Assembly: GCA_019240015.1 (NCBI GenBank)
Contig: JAFAZB010000065.1
Location: 1 to 8,019 of the forward strand
Direction of reading: 5' to 3'
Source: Solirubrobacterales bacterium
GTDB lineage: Bacteria > Actinomycetota > Thermoleophilia > Solirubrobacterales > Solirubrobacteraceae
DNA length: 8,019 bases
Every line of letters begins with the position of its first letter. Position 1 is the first letter of the stretch. Position numbers and translations under genes: made by a program. This document shows positions 1-5,426 of this stretch, in pieces. The notes under the pieces were generated by a model. That model did not search any database, was not told where the DNA came from, and saw nothing but the letters and a program-made list of their open reading frames with translations.

Positions 1-276
1 CACCAGATAGCCCGTCCGCCGCTCGCGCACCGTCTCGGTCCCGGGGCGCTCGTGCCCGGGTGACACCAGGAACCATCGGGGATCGGACCGGACGCGTTCG
101 TAGTCGACCGGGGCGAGCATGATCAGCGCGTTGCACCCGAGCCTCCCGCACTCGCAGCGAAAGCCCACCGGAGCATCCTCCTCGCCCGGCCAATGCCCAC
201 GCTCGATTCCTTCGTTGACGTTTCGAAGGACCGACTCCTTGGCGCCGACGCGACGCTGCTCCTCCGCGTCTTCCAT
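1..276 (-). CDS. Small Cys-motif protein of unknown function (C-terminus beyond the window)
   Basis: The minus-strand frame is open from an ATG at 276 to the left edge, giving 92 codons without a stop; the C-terminus is missing. A ribosome binding site (GAGAGGA, complement of 284-290) lies 7 bases before the ATG, which supports this start. The first 38 residues are charged and probably flexible. A CxCx4C motif follows (C41, C43, C48), then a hydrophobic strand, a DYERVRSDPRWFLVSPGHE stretch (58-76) and the beginning of a conserved-looking tail. From memory, short actinobacterial proteins with this Cys motif followed by YExVR...GHE are common and annotated as hypothetical; I know no function. 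Three closely spaced Cys could bind metal or form a redox centre, but that is inference. It lies 22 bases after the oxidoreductase stop and is probably co-transcribed as the third gene of the tatA operon. Confidence 0.7.
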   Translation of the reverse strand, partial: MEDAEEQRRVGAKESVLRNVNEGIERGHWPGEEDAPVGFRCECGRLGCNALIMLAPVDYERVRSDPRWFLVSPGHERPGTETVRERRTGYLV

Positions 277-283
277 ACCGGGA

Positions 284-290
284 TCCTCTC
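284..290 (-). promoter_or_regulatory. Ribosome binding site of the small Cys-motif gene
   Basis: Read on the minus strand this is GAGAGGA, 7 bases from the ATG at 276. It fixes the start of an otherwise unrecognised gene and resembles the purine-rich sites before galK, the xylB leader and the binding-protein gene. Confidence 0.55.
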
Positions 291-298
291 ACGGCCAC

Positions 299-1264
299 CT
301 AGCGCACCGCCACCGCGCGGCCGGAGTCTGCCGCCTCGTACAGCGCCTCGATCGCGATCGCCTGTCCGAGCGCGTCCTCGCGGCCCAGCAGCGGCGCCTG
401 CAGACCCCGGATCGCGGCCGAGAAGTTCTCGGCCTGCAGGCGATAGGAGTCGACCGCCGCAAGCTCGATCAATTCCACCTCGCCATCGCGCCGGAGCTGG
501 ATTACCGGTTCCCGGCAGTGCCACGGATCGTCGAGGAACAGGCTTCCCTGCTCGCCAACCACCTCCAGCTCGTCGCGGTTTGCCACCGCCAGGCCAGCGT
601 CGAAGTGGGCCAAGACGTCGTCGGGGAAGCGCATCGTCCCGATGAACGAGACATCGACACCGTCGCCCCCCAGCACCTGCTCGGCGCTCACGCGTTGCGG
701 CTCGCCCGCCAGCAACCGCGCTCCGCTGACGCAGTAGCAACCGACGTCCATCAGCGCCCCGCCATCGAGCCCGGCGGACAGACGGACGTCCGCGGGATCG
801 GCGGCGAGGAACCCGAACGCCGCGCGGATCGTTCGCACCCGGCCCACCGCGCCGGCCGCCACCAGCTCCACCAGGCGGCGCGTCTGGGGGTTGTGGCGAT
901 ACATGAACGCCTCCATCAGCAGTCGCCCCTGGCGCTCGGCGAGCTCGAACGCGGCGCTCACCTCGGCGACTCGGCGGCCGAGCGGCTTCTCACACAGCAC
1001 GTGCTTGCCCGCGGCGAGCGCGCGCATGCTCCACTCCACGTGGAGGGAATTGGGAAGCGAGACGTACACGGCCTCGACCTCCGGATCGGCGAGCAGCGCG
1101 TCGTAATCGCCATAGGCGCGCTCGATTCCTTGCTCGCGGGCGTATTGCCGCGCGCGCGCGGCGTCTCGGCTGGCGACGGCCAGGATCTCCACGCCGCGAG
1201 CCTCCCGCGCACCGGACAGGAACAACCGGTTGATTTGCGCCGTCGAGACGACGCCCCACCGCAC
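299..1264 (-). CDS. Gfo/Idh/MocA-family NAD(P)-dependent oxidoreductase
   Basis: This 321-residue cytosolic protein has the normal length for its family. The N-terminal Rossmann domain begins RWGVVSTAQI (2-11), with an acidic/Ser-Arg segment after strand 2 (ASRD, 31-34). The family signature CEKPL is at 91-95; its Lys is the conserved catalytic/cofactor-contact residue. EAFMYRHNPQ (118-127) marks the subgroup that includes dihydrodiol dehydrogenases and NADP-dependent D-xylose 1-dehydrogenases. The C-terminal substrate domain carries GGALMDVGCYCVS (168-180), the usual D-x-G-x-Y active-site region. The start is a GTG 28 bases after the tatA stop; an AGGGAG lies 14 bases upstream of it, which is rather far, but no other start is available nearby. 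Substrate is not determinable. Oxidation of an aldose such as xylose is a reasonable guess given the sugar genes nearby, but this gene sits in a different transcription unit. A sugar-acid or inositol-type substrate remains possible. Confidence 0.9.
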   Translation of the reverse strand: MRWGVVSTAQINRLFLSGAREARGVEILAVASRDAARARQYAREQGIERAYGDYDALLADPEVEAVYVSLPNSLHVEWSMRALAAGKHVLCEKPLGRRVAEVSAAFELAERQGRLLMEAFMYRHNPQTRRLVELVAAGAVGRVRTIRAAFGFLAADPADVRLSAGLDGGALMDVGCYCVSGARLLAGEPQRVSAEQVLGGDGVDVSFIGTMRFPDDVLAHFDAGLAVANRDELEVVGEQGSLFLDDPWHCREPVIQLRRDGEVELIELAAVDSYRLQAENFSAAIRGLQAPLLGREDALGQAIAIEALYEAADSGRAVAVR

Positions 1265-1292
1265 CGCCCGCGTGGCGGCTCCCTGGTCGGGC

Positions 1293-1514
1293 TCAGGCGA
1301 CGTGGTCGGCGGGCTCGTTGGCCGGCGGCGAGGGCTCGGCGCTCAGGACCTCCTCGCGCGGCTCGTGCTGGCCGCCGTTGATCGCCTCTCGGAAATCACG
1401 AAGGCCGCGCCCCACCGCTCGCCCCACCTCGGGGAGCCGCTTCGGGCCGAGGACCAGCAGCGCGACCACCAAGATCAACAGCAGGTGAGTTGGCTGGAGA
1501 ATGTCACCGACCAC
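1293..1514 (-). CDS. tatA: Sec-independent (Tat) protein translocase subunit TatA
   Basis: TatA oligomers form the membrane passage through which folded proteins with twin-arginine signals are exported. The proposed 73-residue protein has the standard plan: a very short periplasmic N-terminus ending in LQPTH (6-10), one membrane helix (about 9-22), the hinge LGPKRLPE (22-29; usually FGPKKLPE), an amphipathic helix (about 26-46), and a charged, Pro-rich cytosolic tail. The frame stays open upstream to a GTG at 1592, but TatA proteins start just before the membrane helix, so the GTG at 1514 is preferred. No ribosome binding site precedes that GTG, so the message may be leaderless or the true start may differ. 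The gene leads a minus-strand operon with the oxidoreductase and the small Cys protein. It is divergent from galK with 19 bases between starts. TatA rather than TatB is favoured by the short tail and the GPKRLPE hinge. Confidence 0.88.
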   Translation of the reverse strand: MVGDILQPTHLLLILVVALLVLGPKRLPEVGRAVGRGLRDFREAINGGQHEPREEVLSAEPSPPANEPADHVA

Positions 1515-1515
1515 T

Positions 1516-1526
1516 AGAGAGGAGAG
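1516..1526 (+). promoter_or_regulatory. Ribosome binding site that sets the galK start
   Basis: The sequence AGAGAGGAGAG contains AGGAG at 1520-1524, 9 bases before a TTG at 1534. This supports the TTG over the in-frame upstream ATG at 1501, which has only a GGAGA abutting it. The site is immediately next to the predicted tatA start on the other strand. Confidence 0.65.
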
Positions 1527-1533
1527 TACACGC

Positions 1534-2577
1534 TTGCCCCAAGCGATCACCGCCTTTGCACCCGGCCGGGTCAACCTGATCGGCGAGCACACCGACTACA
1601 ACCAGGGCCTGGCGCTGCCGTTCGCGATCAGCGGTGGGGTGACCGTGAGGGCGCAGCCGGGGCCGCCCGGGCGGGTCGAGGTGATCGCGGCCGACCTCGG
1701 GGCTTCCGACAGCTTCTCGCTCCACGATCCCGAGCCGGCGGAGGGCTGGCGCGCGTTTGCGCGCGGGGCCGTGGCTGAGCTACGGCGGCAGGGAGCGAGG
1801 CTGGCGCCGGCGCAACTCGAAGTCTCAGGCACCGTGCCACGCGGTTCAGGGCTGTCCTCCTCGGCGGCGCTCGAAGTGGCGCTGTGCATGGCGCTGCTCG
1901 AGCTCGGAGGGGAGCCGGCGATGGACCCGCTCGAGCTGGCGCGGCTGTGCTCGCGGATCGAGAACGAATGGGTCGGCGCGCGCACCGGCTTGCTCGATCA
2001 GATCGCGTCGCTGTTCGGCCGGCGAGATAGCGCACTGCGGCTCGACTTCCGCTCGCTCGAGGTCACGCCGGTGGCGCTCGCGCTGGAGCGTCACAAGCTC
2101 GTCACGCTCGACTCCGGAGAGCAGCACGCCCACGCGGGCGGCGGCTATAACGAGCGCCGCGAGGAGTGCGCCCGCGCATGCCGGCAGCTCGAGATCCCGA
2201 GCCTGCGCGATGCCACGCCGGAGATGATCGACGCGCTCGAGGAGCCGCTCGCGGCTCGCGCTCGCCACGTGATCACCGAGAACCAGCGCGTCGAGCGCAC
2301 GATCGCGGCGCTCGAAGCCGGCGAGGAGGAGGAGGTCGGACGCCTGCTCGATGCTTCGCACGCGAGCCTGCGCGATTGTTATGAGATCTCCACGCCGGCC
2401 GTCGAGGCGGCGGTCGACCGCTTACGCGCCGCGGGCGCGCTCGGGGCGCGGATCATGGGCGGCGGGTTCGGCGGCAACGTGCTCGGGCTCCTCCCGCCGG
2501 ACGCCGAGGCTCCGAGCGGCGCGATCGAGGTGCGACCGGGCGCGGGCGCGCGGCTGCTGGCTGACTCGCGACGCTAG
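1534..2577 (+). CDS. galK: Galactokinase (GHMP kinase family)
   Basis: This enzyme phosphorylates alpha-D-galactose with ATP to galactose 1-phosphate, the entry step of the Leloir pathway, in the cytosol. From the TTG start it has 347 residues, a little shorter than the roughly 380 of E. coli GalK. The galactokinase signature GRVNLIGEHTDYN is at 11-23, including the catalytic Arg12 and the sugar-contacting E18/D21. The ATP-binding motif PRGSGLSSSAAL is at 102-113. The catalytic Asp is D155 in TGLLDQIASLFG, where most galactokinases have CGxMDQ. A conserved HAGGGYNERR is at 200-209, and the third GHMP motif GGGFGG at 309-314. The frame opens at an ATG at 1501, but the AGGAG at 1520-1524 and the start of homology favour TTG 1534. 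The stop overlaps the xylB stop. A related sugar kinase (for example arabinose- or galacturonate-specific) is the main alternative. galT and galE are not in the window. Confidence 0.9.
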   Translation: MPQAITAFAPGRVNLIGEHTDYNQGLALPFAISGGVTVRAQPGPPGRVEVIAADLGASDSFSLHDPEPAEGWRAFARGAVAELRRQGARLAPAQLEVSGTVPRGSGLSSSAALEVALCMALLELGGEPAMDPLELARLCSRIENEWVGARTGLLDQIASLFGRRDSALRLDFRSLEVTPVALALERHKLVTLDSGEQHAHAGGGYNERREECARACRQLEIPSLRDATPEMIDALEEPLAARARHVITENQRVERTIAALEAGEEEEVGRLLDASHASLRDCYEISTPAVEAAVDRLRAAGALGARIMGGGFGGNVLGLLPPDAEAPSGAIEVRPGAGARLLADSRR

Positions 2578-4004
2578 AGCTCCCGCAGCGCCGGATAGAG
2601 CTGACGGTATCGCTCGCGCTGCTCGCGGTAGGGCTCGACCCATTCCACCACGGGCTCGATCCGATCACGGGGGCGTACGGTCGCGCCGACGGCACGATCC
2701 ACGTCCGGCCAGACGCCGGCCGCCAACCCGCCGAGGATCGCGGCGCCGAACGCGGCGCCCTCATCAACCGCGACCCGCTCGAGCGGCAGCTCGAGCGCCG
2801 AAGCGACGATCTGCATCCAAAGGTCACTGCGGGCGCCGCCGCCGGACACCCGCCCGAGCTCGGGCCGCTCGCCGAGCTCGGCGATCAGCTCGAGCGAGTC
2901 CCGCAGGCCGAAGGCGACGCCCTCAAGCACCGCCCGCACCAGCGCGCCGCGGTCGTGGCGCACGCTCAGCCCGGCGAATGCACCGCGCGCGTCGGGGTCG
3001 GCGTGGGGCGTGCGCTCGCCGGCGAGATAGGGCATGAACAGCAGCCCCTCGGTGCCGGCCGGCCAGCGGGCGGCCTCGCCCAACAGCTGCTCGTAGCCGA
3101 CCTCGGCGCCGACGGCGTCCCGCAGCCAGCGCAGCGAGCCCGCCGCCGAGAGCATCACTCCCATCGCGTGCCAGGTGCCGGGCACCGCATGGCAGAACGC
3201 GTGCACGCGCGCCTGCGGATCGGCGGCGAACTCCGGGAGGGCGGCGAACACGACCCCGGAGGTGCCGAGCGCGACCGACACCGGTCCCGGCGCCACGACG
3301 CCGACGCCGAGTGCGCCGGCGGCCTGGTCGCCGGCGCCCGCCGCGACCGGGACCTCGTCCGCGGTGGCGCCGGAGGGCTCCGGGCTCTCAAGGACGCGGG
3401 GGAGCCACGCCGAGTCGAGCTCGAGCGCCTCGACCACCTCCTCGCTCCAGCGCCGCCCGGCGACGTCGAGCAGCAGCGTGCCCGATGCGTCCGCGACGTC
3501 GATCGCGTGCTCGCCACACAGCCGCAGGCGCACGTAGTCCTTGGGCAGCGCGATCCGCGCGATCTGCGCATAGAGGTCGGGCTCGTGGCGGCGGAGCCAC
3601 AGCAGCTTCGGGGCCGTGAATCCAGTCAGCGCGCGGTTGCCGGTCAGGGAGATCAGCCGCTCGAGCCCGATCGTCTGCTCGATCTCGGCGCACTCCTGCG
3701 CCGTGCGCTGGTCGTTCCACAGAATCGCCGGGCGCAGCACCCGGTCGCGCTCGTCGAGCGCCACCAGCCCGTGCATCTGTCCGCTCAAGCCGATGCCGGC
3801 CGGCTGCTCGGCCTCGGCGCCGAGGCGCTCGAGCACTTCCTCGGTCGCGCGCCACCAGTCCTGCGGATCTTGCTCGGCCCATCCCGGCCGGGGAGTGGAG
3901 AGCGGATATGCGGACTCGGCCCTCGCCGCCACGGAGCCGTCGTCCCGCAGCGCCACGGCCTTGACGGCCGAGGTGCCGACGTCGATGCCGACGACGACGC
4001 TCAC
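2574..4004 (-). CDS. xylB: Xylulokinase (FGGY carbohydrate kinase family)
   Basis: Xylulokinase phosphorylates D-xylulose with ATP to xylulose 5-phosphate, feeding the pentose phosphate pathway. The 476-residue length is typical. The phosphate-binding loop GIDVGTSAVK is at 6-15. SGQMHG (74-79) is the substrate-binding signature that separates xylulokinases from glycerol and other FGGY kinases. Further motifs are WND (96-98), ADASGT (171-176), GAGDQ (223-227) with D226 as the likely catalytic base, GTSG (247-250) and the ATP-binding SGGGARSDLW (387-396). All key residues are present. The frame has no earlier start than the GTG at 4004, and no good ribosome binding site directly precedes it. 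Instead a strong site 36 bases upstream serves a mini-ORF whose TGA overlaps this GTG. The gene is divergent from lacI and convergent with galK, overlapping galK by 4 bases. The neighbouring sugar importer and LacI repressor fit a pentose-use role. Confidence 0.92.
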   Translation of the reverse strand: MSVVVGIDVGTSAVKAVALRDDGSVAARAESAYPLSTPRPGWAEQDPQDWWRATEEVLERLGAEAEQPAGIGLSGQMHGLVALDERDRVLRPAILWNDQRTAQECAEIEQTIGLERLISLTGNRALTGFTAPKLLWLRRHEPDLYAQIARIALPKDYVRLRLCGEHAIDVADASGTLLLDVAGRRWSEEVVEALELDSAWLPRVLESPEPSGATADEVPVAAGAGDQAAGALGVGVVAPGPVSVALGTSGVVFAALPEFAADPQARVHAFCHAVPGTWHAMGVMLSAAGSLRWLRDAVGAEVGYEQLLGEAARWPAGTEGLLFMPYLAGERTPHADPDARGAFAGLSVRHDRGALVRAVLEGVAFGLRDSLELIAELGERPELGRVSGGGARSDLWMQIVASALELPLERVAVDEGAAFGAAILGGLAAGVWPDVDRAVGATVRPRDRIEPVVEWVEPYREQRERYRQLYPALREL

Positions 4005-4036
4005 GCGCGCCCGGCGCCGACCCGGCTGATGTGCAT
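4001..4036 (-). other. Putative 11-codon leader mini-ORF coupled to xylB
   Basis: On the minus strand, AGAGAGGAGG (complement of 4041-4050) is followed 4 bases later by ATG and eleven codons (MHISRVGAGRA) ending in TGA. That TGA shares the four bases GTGA with the xylB GTG start, the classic arrangement for translational coupling. xylB itself lacks a convincing ribosome binding site and cannot start further upstream in its own frame. The peptide has no obvious attenuator features such as runs of one regulatory codon. The alternative is that one base was gained or lost in the GC-only stretch just before the GTG, so that the ATG would really be the xylB start. Confidence 0.45.
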
Positions 4037-4040
4037 CGAT

Positions 4041-4050
4041 CCTCCTCTCT
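4041..4050 (-). promoter_or_regulatory. Strong ribosome binding site upstream of xylB leader
   Basis: Reads AGAGAGGAGG on the minus strand, a near-perfect anti-16S match, 4 bases from the leader ATG at 4036 and 36 bases from the xylB GTG. It is the only strong site in the xylB upstream region. Confidence 0.55.
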
Positions 4051-4062
4051 GGGCCAGGGGCG

Positions 4063-4068
4063 ATCTTA
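4063..4068 (-). promoter_or_regulatory. Candidate -10 element for xylB
   Basis: Reads TAAGAT on the minus strand (4 of 6 to TATAAT), about 27 bases before the leader ATG, leaving room for a short leader carrying the ribosome binding site. No good -35 is visible at 16-18 bases upstream (GGGTTT at best), so this is a weak call. Confidence 0.22.
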
Positions 4069-4105
4069 TGTCACAGGACCACGCAAAACCCGCCGTCCGC
4101 TCGGT

Positions 4106-4121
4106 TGGTGAGCGCTAACAT
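4106..4121 (+). promoter_or_regulatory. LacI-family operator, site 1 (lacI/xylB intergenic)
   Basis: TGGTGAGCGCTAACAT is an imperfect palindrome centred on CG, the usual centre of LacI-family operators. It matches the site before the ABC importer at 13 of 16 positions. The left half GTGAGC is the same as in the E. coli lac operator. It ends 21 bases before the lacI ATG, well placed for autorepression. It lies about 50 bases upstream of the candidate xylB transcription start, so control of xylB is possible but less certain. Confidence 0.6.
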
Positions 4122-4142
4122 CGGGCTCGCACCGGTGGCGAC

Positions 4143-5183
4143 ATGGACGGGGACGAGGAGAGAGCGCAGACGCGGCGGCCCCGAGCGGCCGTGATGGCGG
4201 ACGTCGGACGCCGGGCCGGGGTCTCCCATCAGACGGTGTCGCGGGTCATCAACGGCAGCCCGCACGTGCGTCCCGAGACGCGCGAGCGGGTGATCGCCGC
4301 GATGCGCGAGCTCGGCTACCGCCCGAACTCGGTTGCGCGCGCGCTGGTCACCGGCCGCTCGAACACCCTCGGCGTGGTGAGTTTCGACACCACCCTGTAT
4401 GGCCCCGCATCGACCCTGTTCGGGATCGAGCGTGCCGCGCACGAGGCGGGCTACTTCATCGTCGTCGCCAGCCTCAAGGCGCTCGATCGCTCCTCGGTCA
4501 TGGATGCCGTCGAGCGGCTGCGCCGCCACGGCGTCGACGGGATCCTCGTGATCGCGCCCCAGGTGGACGCCGTCGACGCTCTCCTGCACGCGCCCGGGGA
4601 CATCCCATTGGTTGCGGTCGAGGCTGGTCCGCCGGAGGCGGTTCCGGTCGTGTCCGTCGATCAGACCGCCGGCGCGATCAGCGCCACGCGCCATCTGCTC
4701 GACCTCGGCCACAAAACCGTGTGGCACGTGGCTGGGCCGGCTGACTTCCTGGAGGCGCAACGGCGGCTGGAGGGCTGGCGGATGACGTTGGCCGCGGCAG
4801 GCGTCGAGCAGCCCGAGCCTCTGGTCGGCGACTGGAGCGCGCGTGCGGGCTATGACCTCGGACGGCGGTTGAGCCGCGACGGGGCGGTCACGGCGGTGTT
4901 CGTCGCCAACGACCAGATGGCGCTCGGGGTGCTGCGCGCGATGCACGAAGCGGGCCGCCAGATCCCCGGCGAGGTGAGCGTCGTCGGCTTCGACGACATC
5001 CCCGAGGCTCCTTACTTCACCCCGCCGCTCACGACCGTGCGCCAGGACTTCGACGAGCTTGGCAGCCGGAGCTTGCGGCTGCTTGTGCGAATGGTCGCCG
5101 TCGGACAGCGGCAGCCGGCCGCGCCGGAAGTGCAGCCAGAGTTGATCGTGCGCGCGAGCACGACGGTCCCGCCCGCCCGTTGA
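4143..5183 (+). CDS. LacI-family transcriptional repressor
   Basis: This 346-residue protein has the family's normal length. The N-terminal helix-turn-helix occupies about 18-40 (ADVGRRAGVSHQTVSRVING at 19-38), followed by the third helix and the hinge segment PNSVARALVTGRSN (61-74). The sugar-sensing periplasmic-binding-protein-like core starts at LGVV (76-79) and includes VANDQMALGVL (254-264) and VGFDDIPEAPYFTPPLTTV (281-299), both characteristic of the family. The recognition helix reads SHQTVSR, close to SYQTVSR of E. coli LacI. The start at 4143 has a GGTGG four bases upstream; the first 17 residues form an extra charged extension, so an internal start near the ATG at 4194 cannot be excluded. 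The gene lies between xylB and the sugar importer, with near-identical operators on both sides. It most likely represses the importer and itself and is released by the imported sugar or a derivative. Effector identity is unknown. Confidence 0.92.
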   Translation: MDGDEERAQTRRPRAAVMADVGRRAGVSHQTVSRVINGSPHVRPETRERVIAAMRELGYRPNSVARALVTGRSNTLGVVSFDTTLYGPASTLFGIERAAHEAGYFIVVASLKALDRSSVMDAVERLRRHGVDGILVIAPQVDAVDALLHAPGDIPLVAVEAGPPEAVPVVSVDQTAGAISATRHLLDLGHKTVWHVAGPADFLEAQRRLEGWRMTLAAAGVEQPEPLVGDWSARAGYDLGRRLSRDGAVTAVFVANDQMALGVLRAMHEAGRQIPGEVSVVGFDDIPEAPYFTPPLTTVRQDFDELGSRSLRLLVRMVAVGQRQPAAPEVQPELIVRASTTVPPAR

Positions 5184-5224
5184 GCACCCGTCACGCCACG
5201 GCCGCCGCACGCGAGCAAGAAATT

Positions 5225-5253
5225 TTGCAGGCGCTGTATGTGACCGCTAACAT
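5225..5253 (+). promoter_or_regulatory. Predicted importer promoter (-35 TTGCAG, -10 TAACAT)
   Basis: TTGCAG (5225-5230) and TAACAT (5248-5253) are separated by exactly 17 bases. The -35 retains the TTG core and the -10 matches TATAAT at 4 of 6 positions, including T1, A2 and the final T. The LacI operator covers the spacer's right side and the -10, so bound repressor would block polymerase directly. Confidence 0.45.
5238..5253 (+). promoter_or_regulatory. LacI-family operator, site 2 (importer promoter)
   Basis: ATGTGACCGCTAACAT is a 16-base imperfect palindrome with 6 of 8 half-site positions symmetrical and CG at the centre. It differs from site 1 at only three positions. It is 55 bases beyond the lacI stop and overlaps the predicted -10 of the importer operon. 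Confidence 0.65.
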
Positions 5254-5293
5254 TGCGCTGCTTTACGCGAGAGAGAGGAGCTCGGAGCCGGGG

Positions 5294-5317
5294 CGCGACG
5301 GTCATCGGCGACCCGCG
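5294..5317 (+). other. Bulged hairpin in the importer leader
   Basis: CGCG (5294-5297) and GGTC (5300-5303) pair with GACC (5310-5313) and CGCG (5314-5317), with a 2-base AC bulge and the 6-base loop ATCGGC. That is eight base pairs, nearly all G:C. It has no T-run, so it does not look like a terminator. Chance pairing is possible in DNA of this GC content. Confidence 0.3.
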
Positions 5318-5331
5318 GAATGAATCGGTTT

Positions 5332-5347
5332 AGGCAACCGTTAACGC
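5332..5347 (+). promoter_or_regulatory. Weak auxiliary LacI operator candidate, site 3
   Basis: AGGCAACCGTTAACGC shares ACCGxTAAC with site 2 and matches it at 10 of 16 positions. It lies 94 bases downstream of site 2, close to nine helical turns, which would suit repression by looping. The same bases also overlap the small inverted repeat CGGTT-5-AACCG (5326-5340). The match is too weak to be confident. Confidence 0.2.
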
Positions 5348-5412
5348 GAGTGGACAACGGCGATCGAGTCTGAGAGCTTAGGAGCCGGTAGTCGAGGGTC
5401 AGTACCTATAAG

Positions 5413-5423
5413 AGGAGGAGGAG
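5413..5423 (+). promoter_or_regulatory. Strong ribosome binding site of the binding-protein gene
   Basis: AGGAGGAGGAG offers overlapping Shine-Dalgarno registers 3 to 8 bases before the ATG at 5427. It supports this start over the in-frame ATG at 5520 directly before the twin-arginine motif, and suggests heavy translation, as expected for a binding protein needed in excess over the permease. Confidence 0.65.
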
Positions 5424-5426
5424 CAG

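Larger units (their letters stand above)
5184..5426 (+). promoter_or_regulatory. Regulatory region and 5' leader of the ABC importer operon
   Basis: This is the longest gene-free stretch in the window. It holds a promoter with an overlapping LacI operator (5225-5253), then a leader of roughly 165 bases. The leader contains a purine tract GAGAGAGAGGAG (5269-5280) with no start codon at usable distance, a bulged hairpin (5294-5317), a second small hairpin (5326-5340), a possible 17-codon mini-ORF (5320-5373) without a proper ribosome binding site, and the strong ribosome binding site of the binding-protein gene. No clear intrinsic terminator follows lacI, so some read-through into the importer is possible. 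Confidence 0.6.

Noticed and set aside
119..1381. A 420-codon plus-strand open frame opposite the oxidoreductase and tatA
   Set aside because: Its translation is Arg/His/Ala-rich with no recognisable motif and runs antisense to genes with clear family signatures; long antisense frames are expected at this GC content.
1501..1533. ATG at 1501 as the galK start, adding 11 residues
   Set aside because: The only nearby GGAGA touches the ATG, the added residues precede the family homology, and a properly spaced AGGAG serves the TTG at 1534. It would also overlap the tatA start. Not fully excluded.
1515..1592. Extension of tatA to the GTG at 1592
   Set aside because: It would put 26 mostly basic residues before the membrane helix, unlike TatA proteins, and would run deep into the galK 5' end.
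2560..2600. Bidirectional terminator between galK and xylB
   Set aside because: The stops overlap and no hairpin with a T-run is visible on either strand here.
2955..4118. A 387-codon plus-strand open frame opposite xylB
   Set aside because: Low-complexity Arg/Gly-rich translation, no ribosome binding site, and entirely antisense to a xylulokinase with every key residue intact.
4071..5210. A 379-codon minus-strand open frame covering the whole lacI gene
   Set aside because: It mirrors lacI, has no domain-like pattern, and would also cover the operator region; the plus-strand frame has clear LacI motifs.
5320..5373. A 17-codon ORF in the importer leader (MNRFRQ...)
   Set aside because: No properly spaced ribosome binding site and its stop is over 50 bases from the next start, so no coupling; most likely chance.
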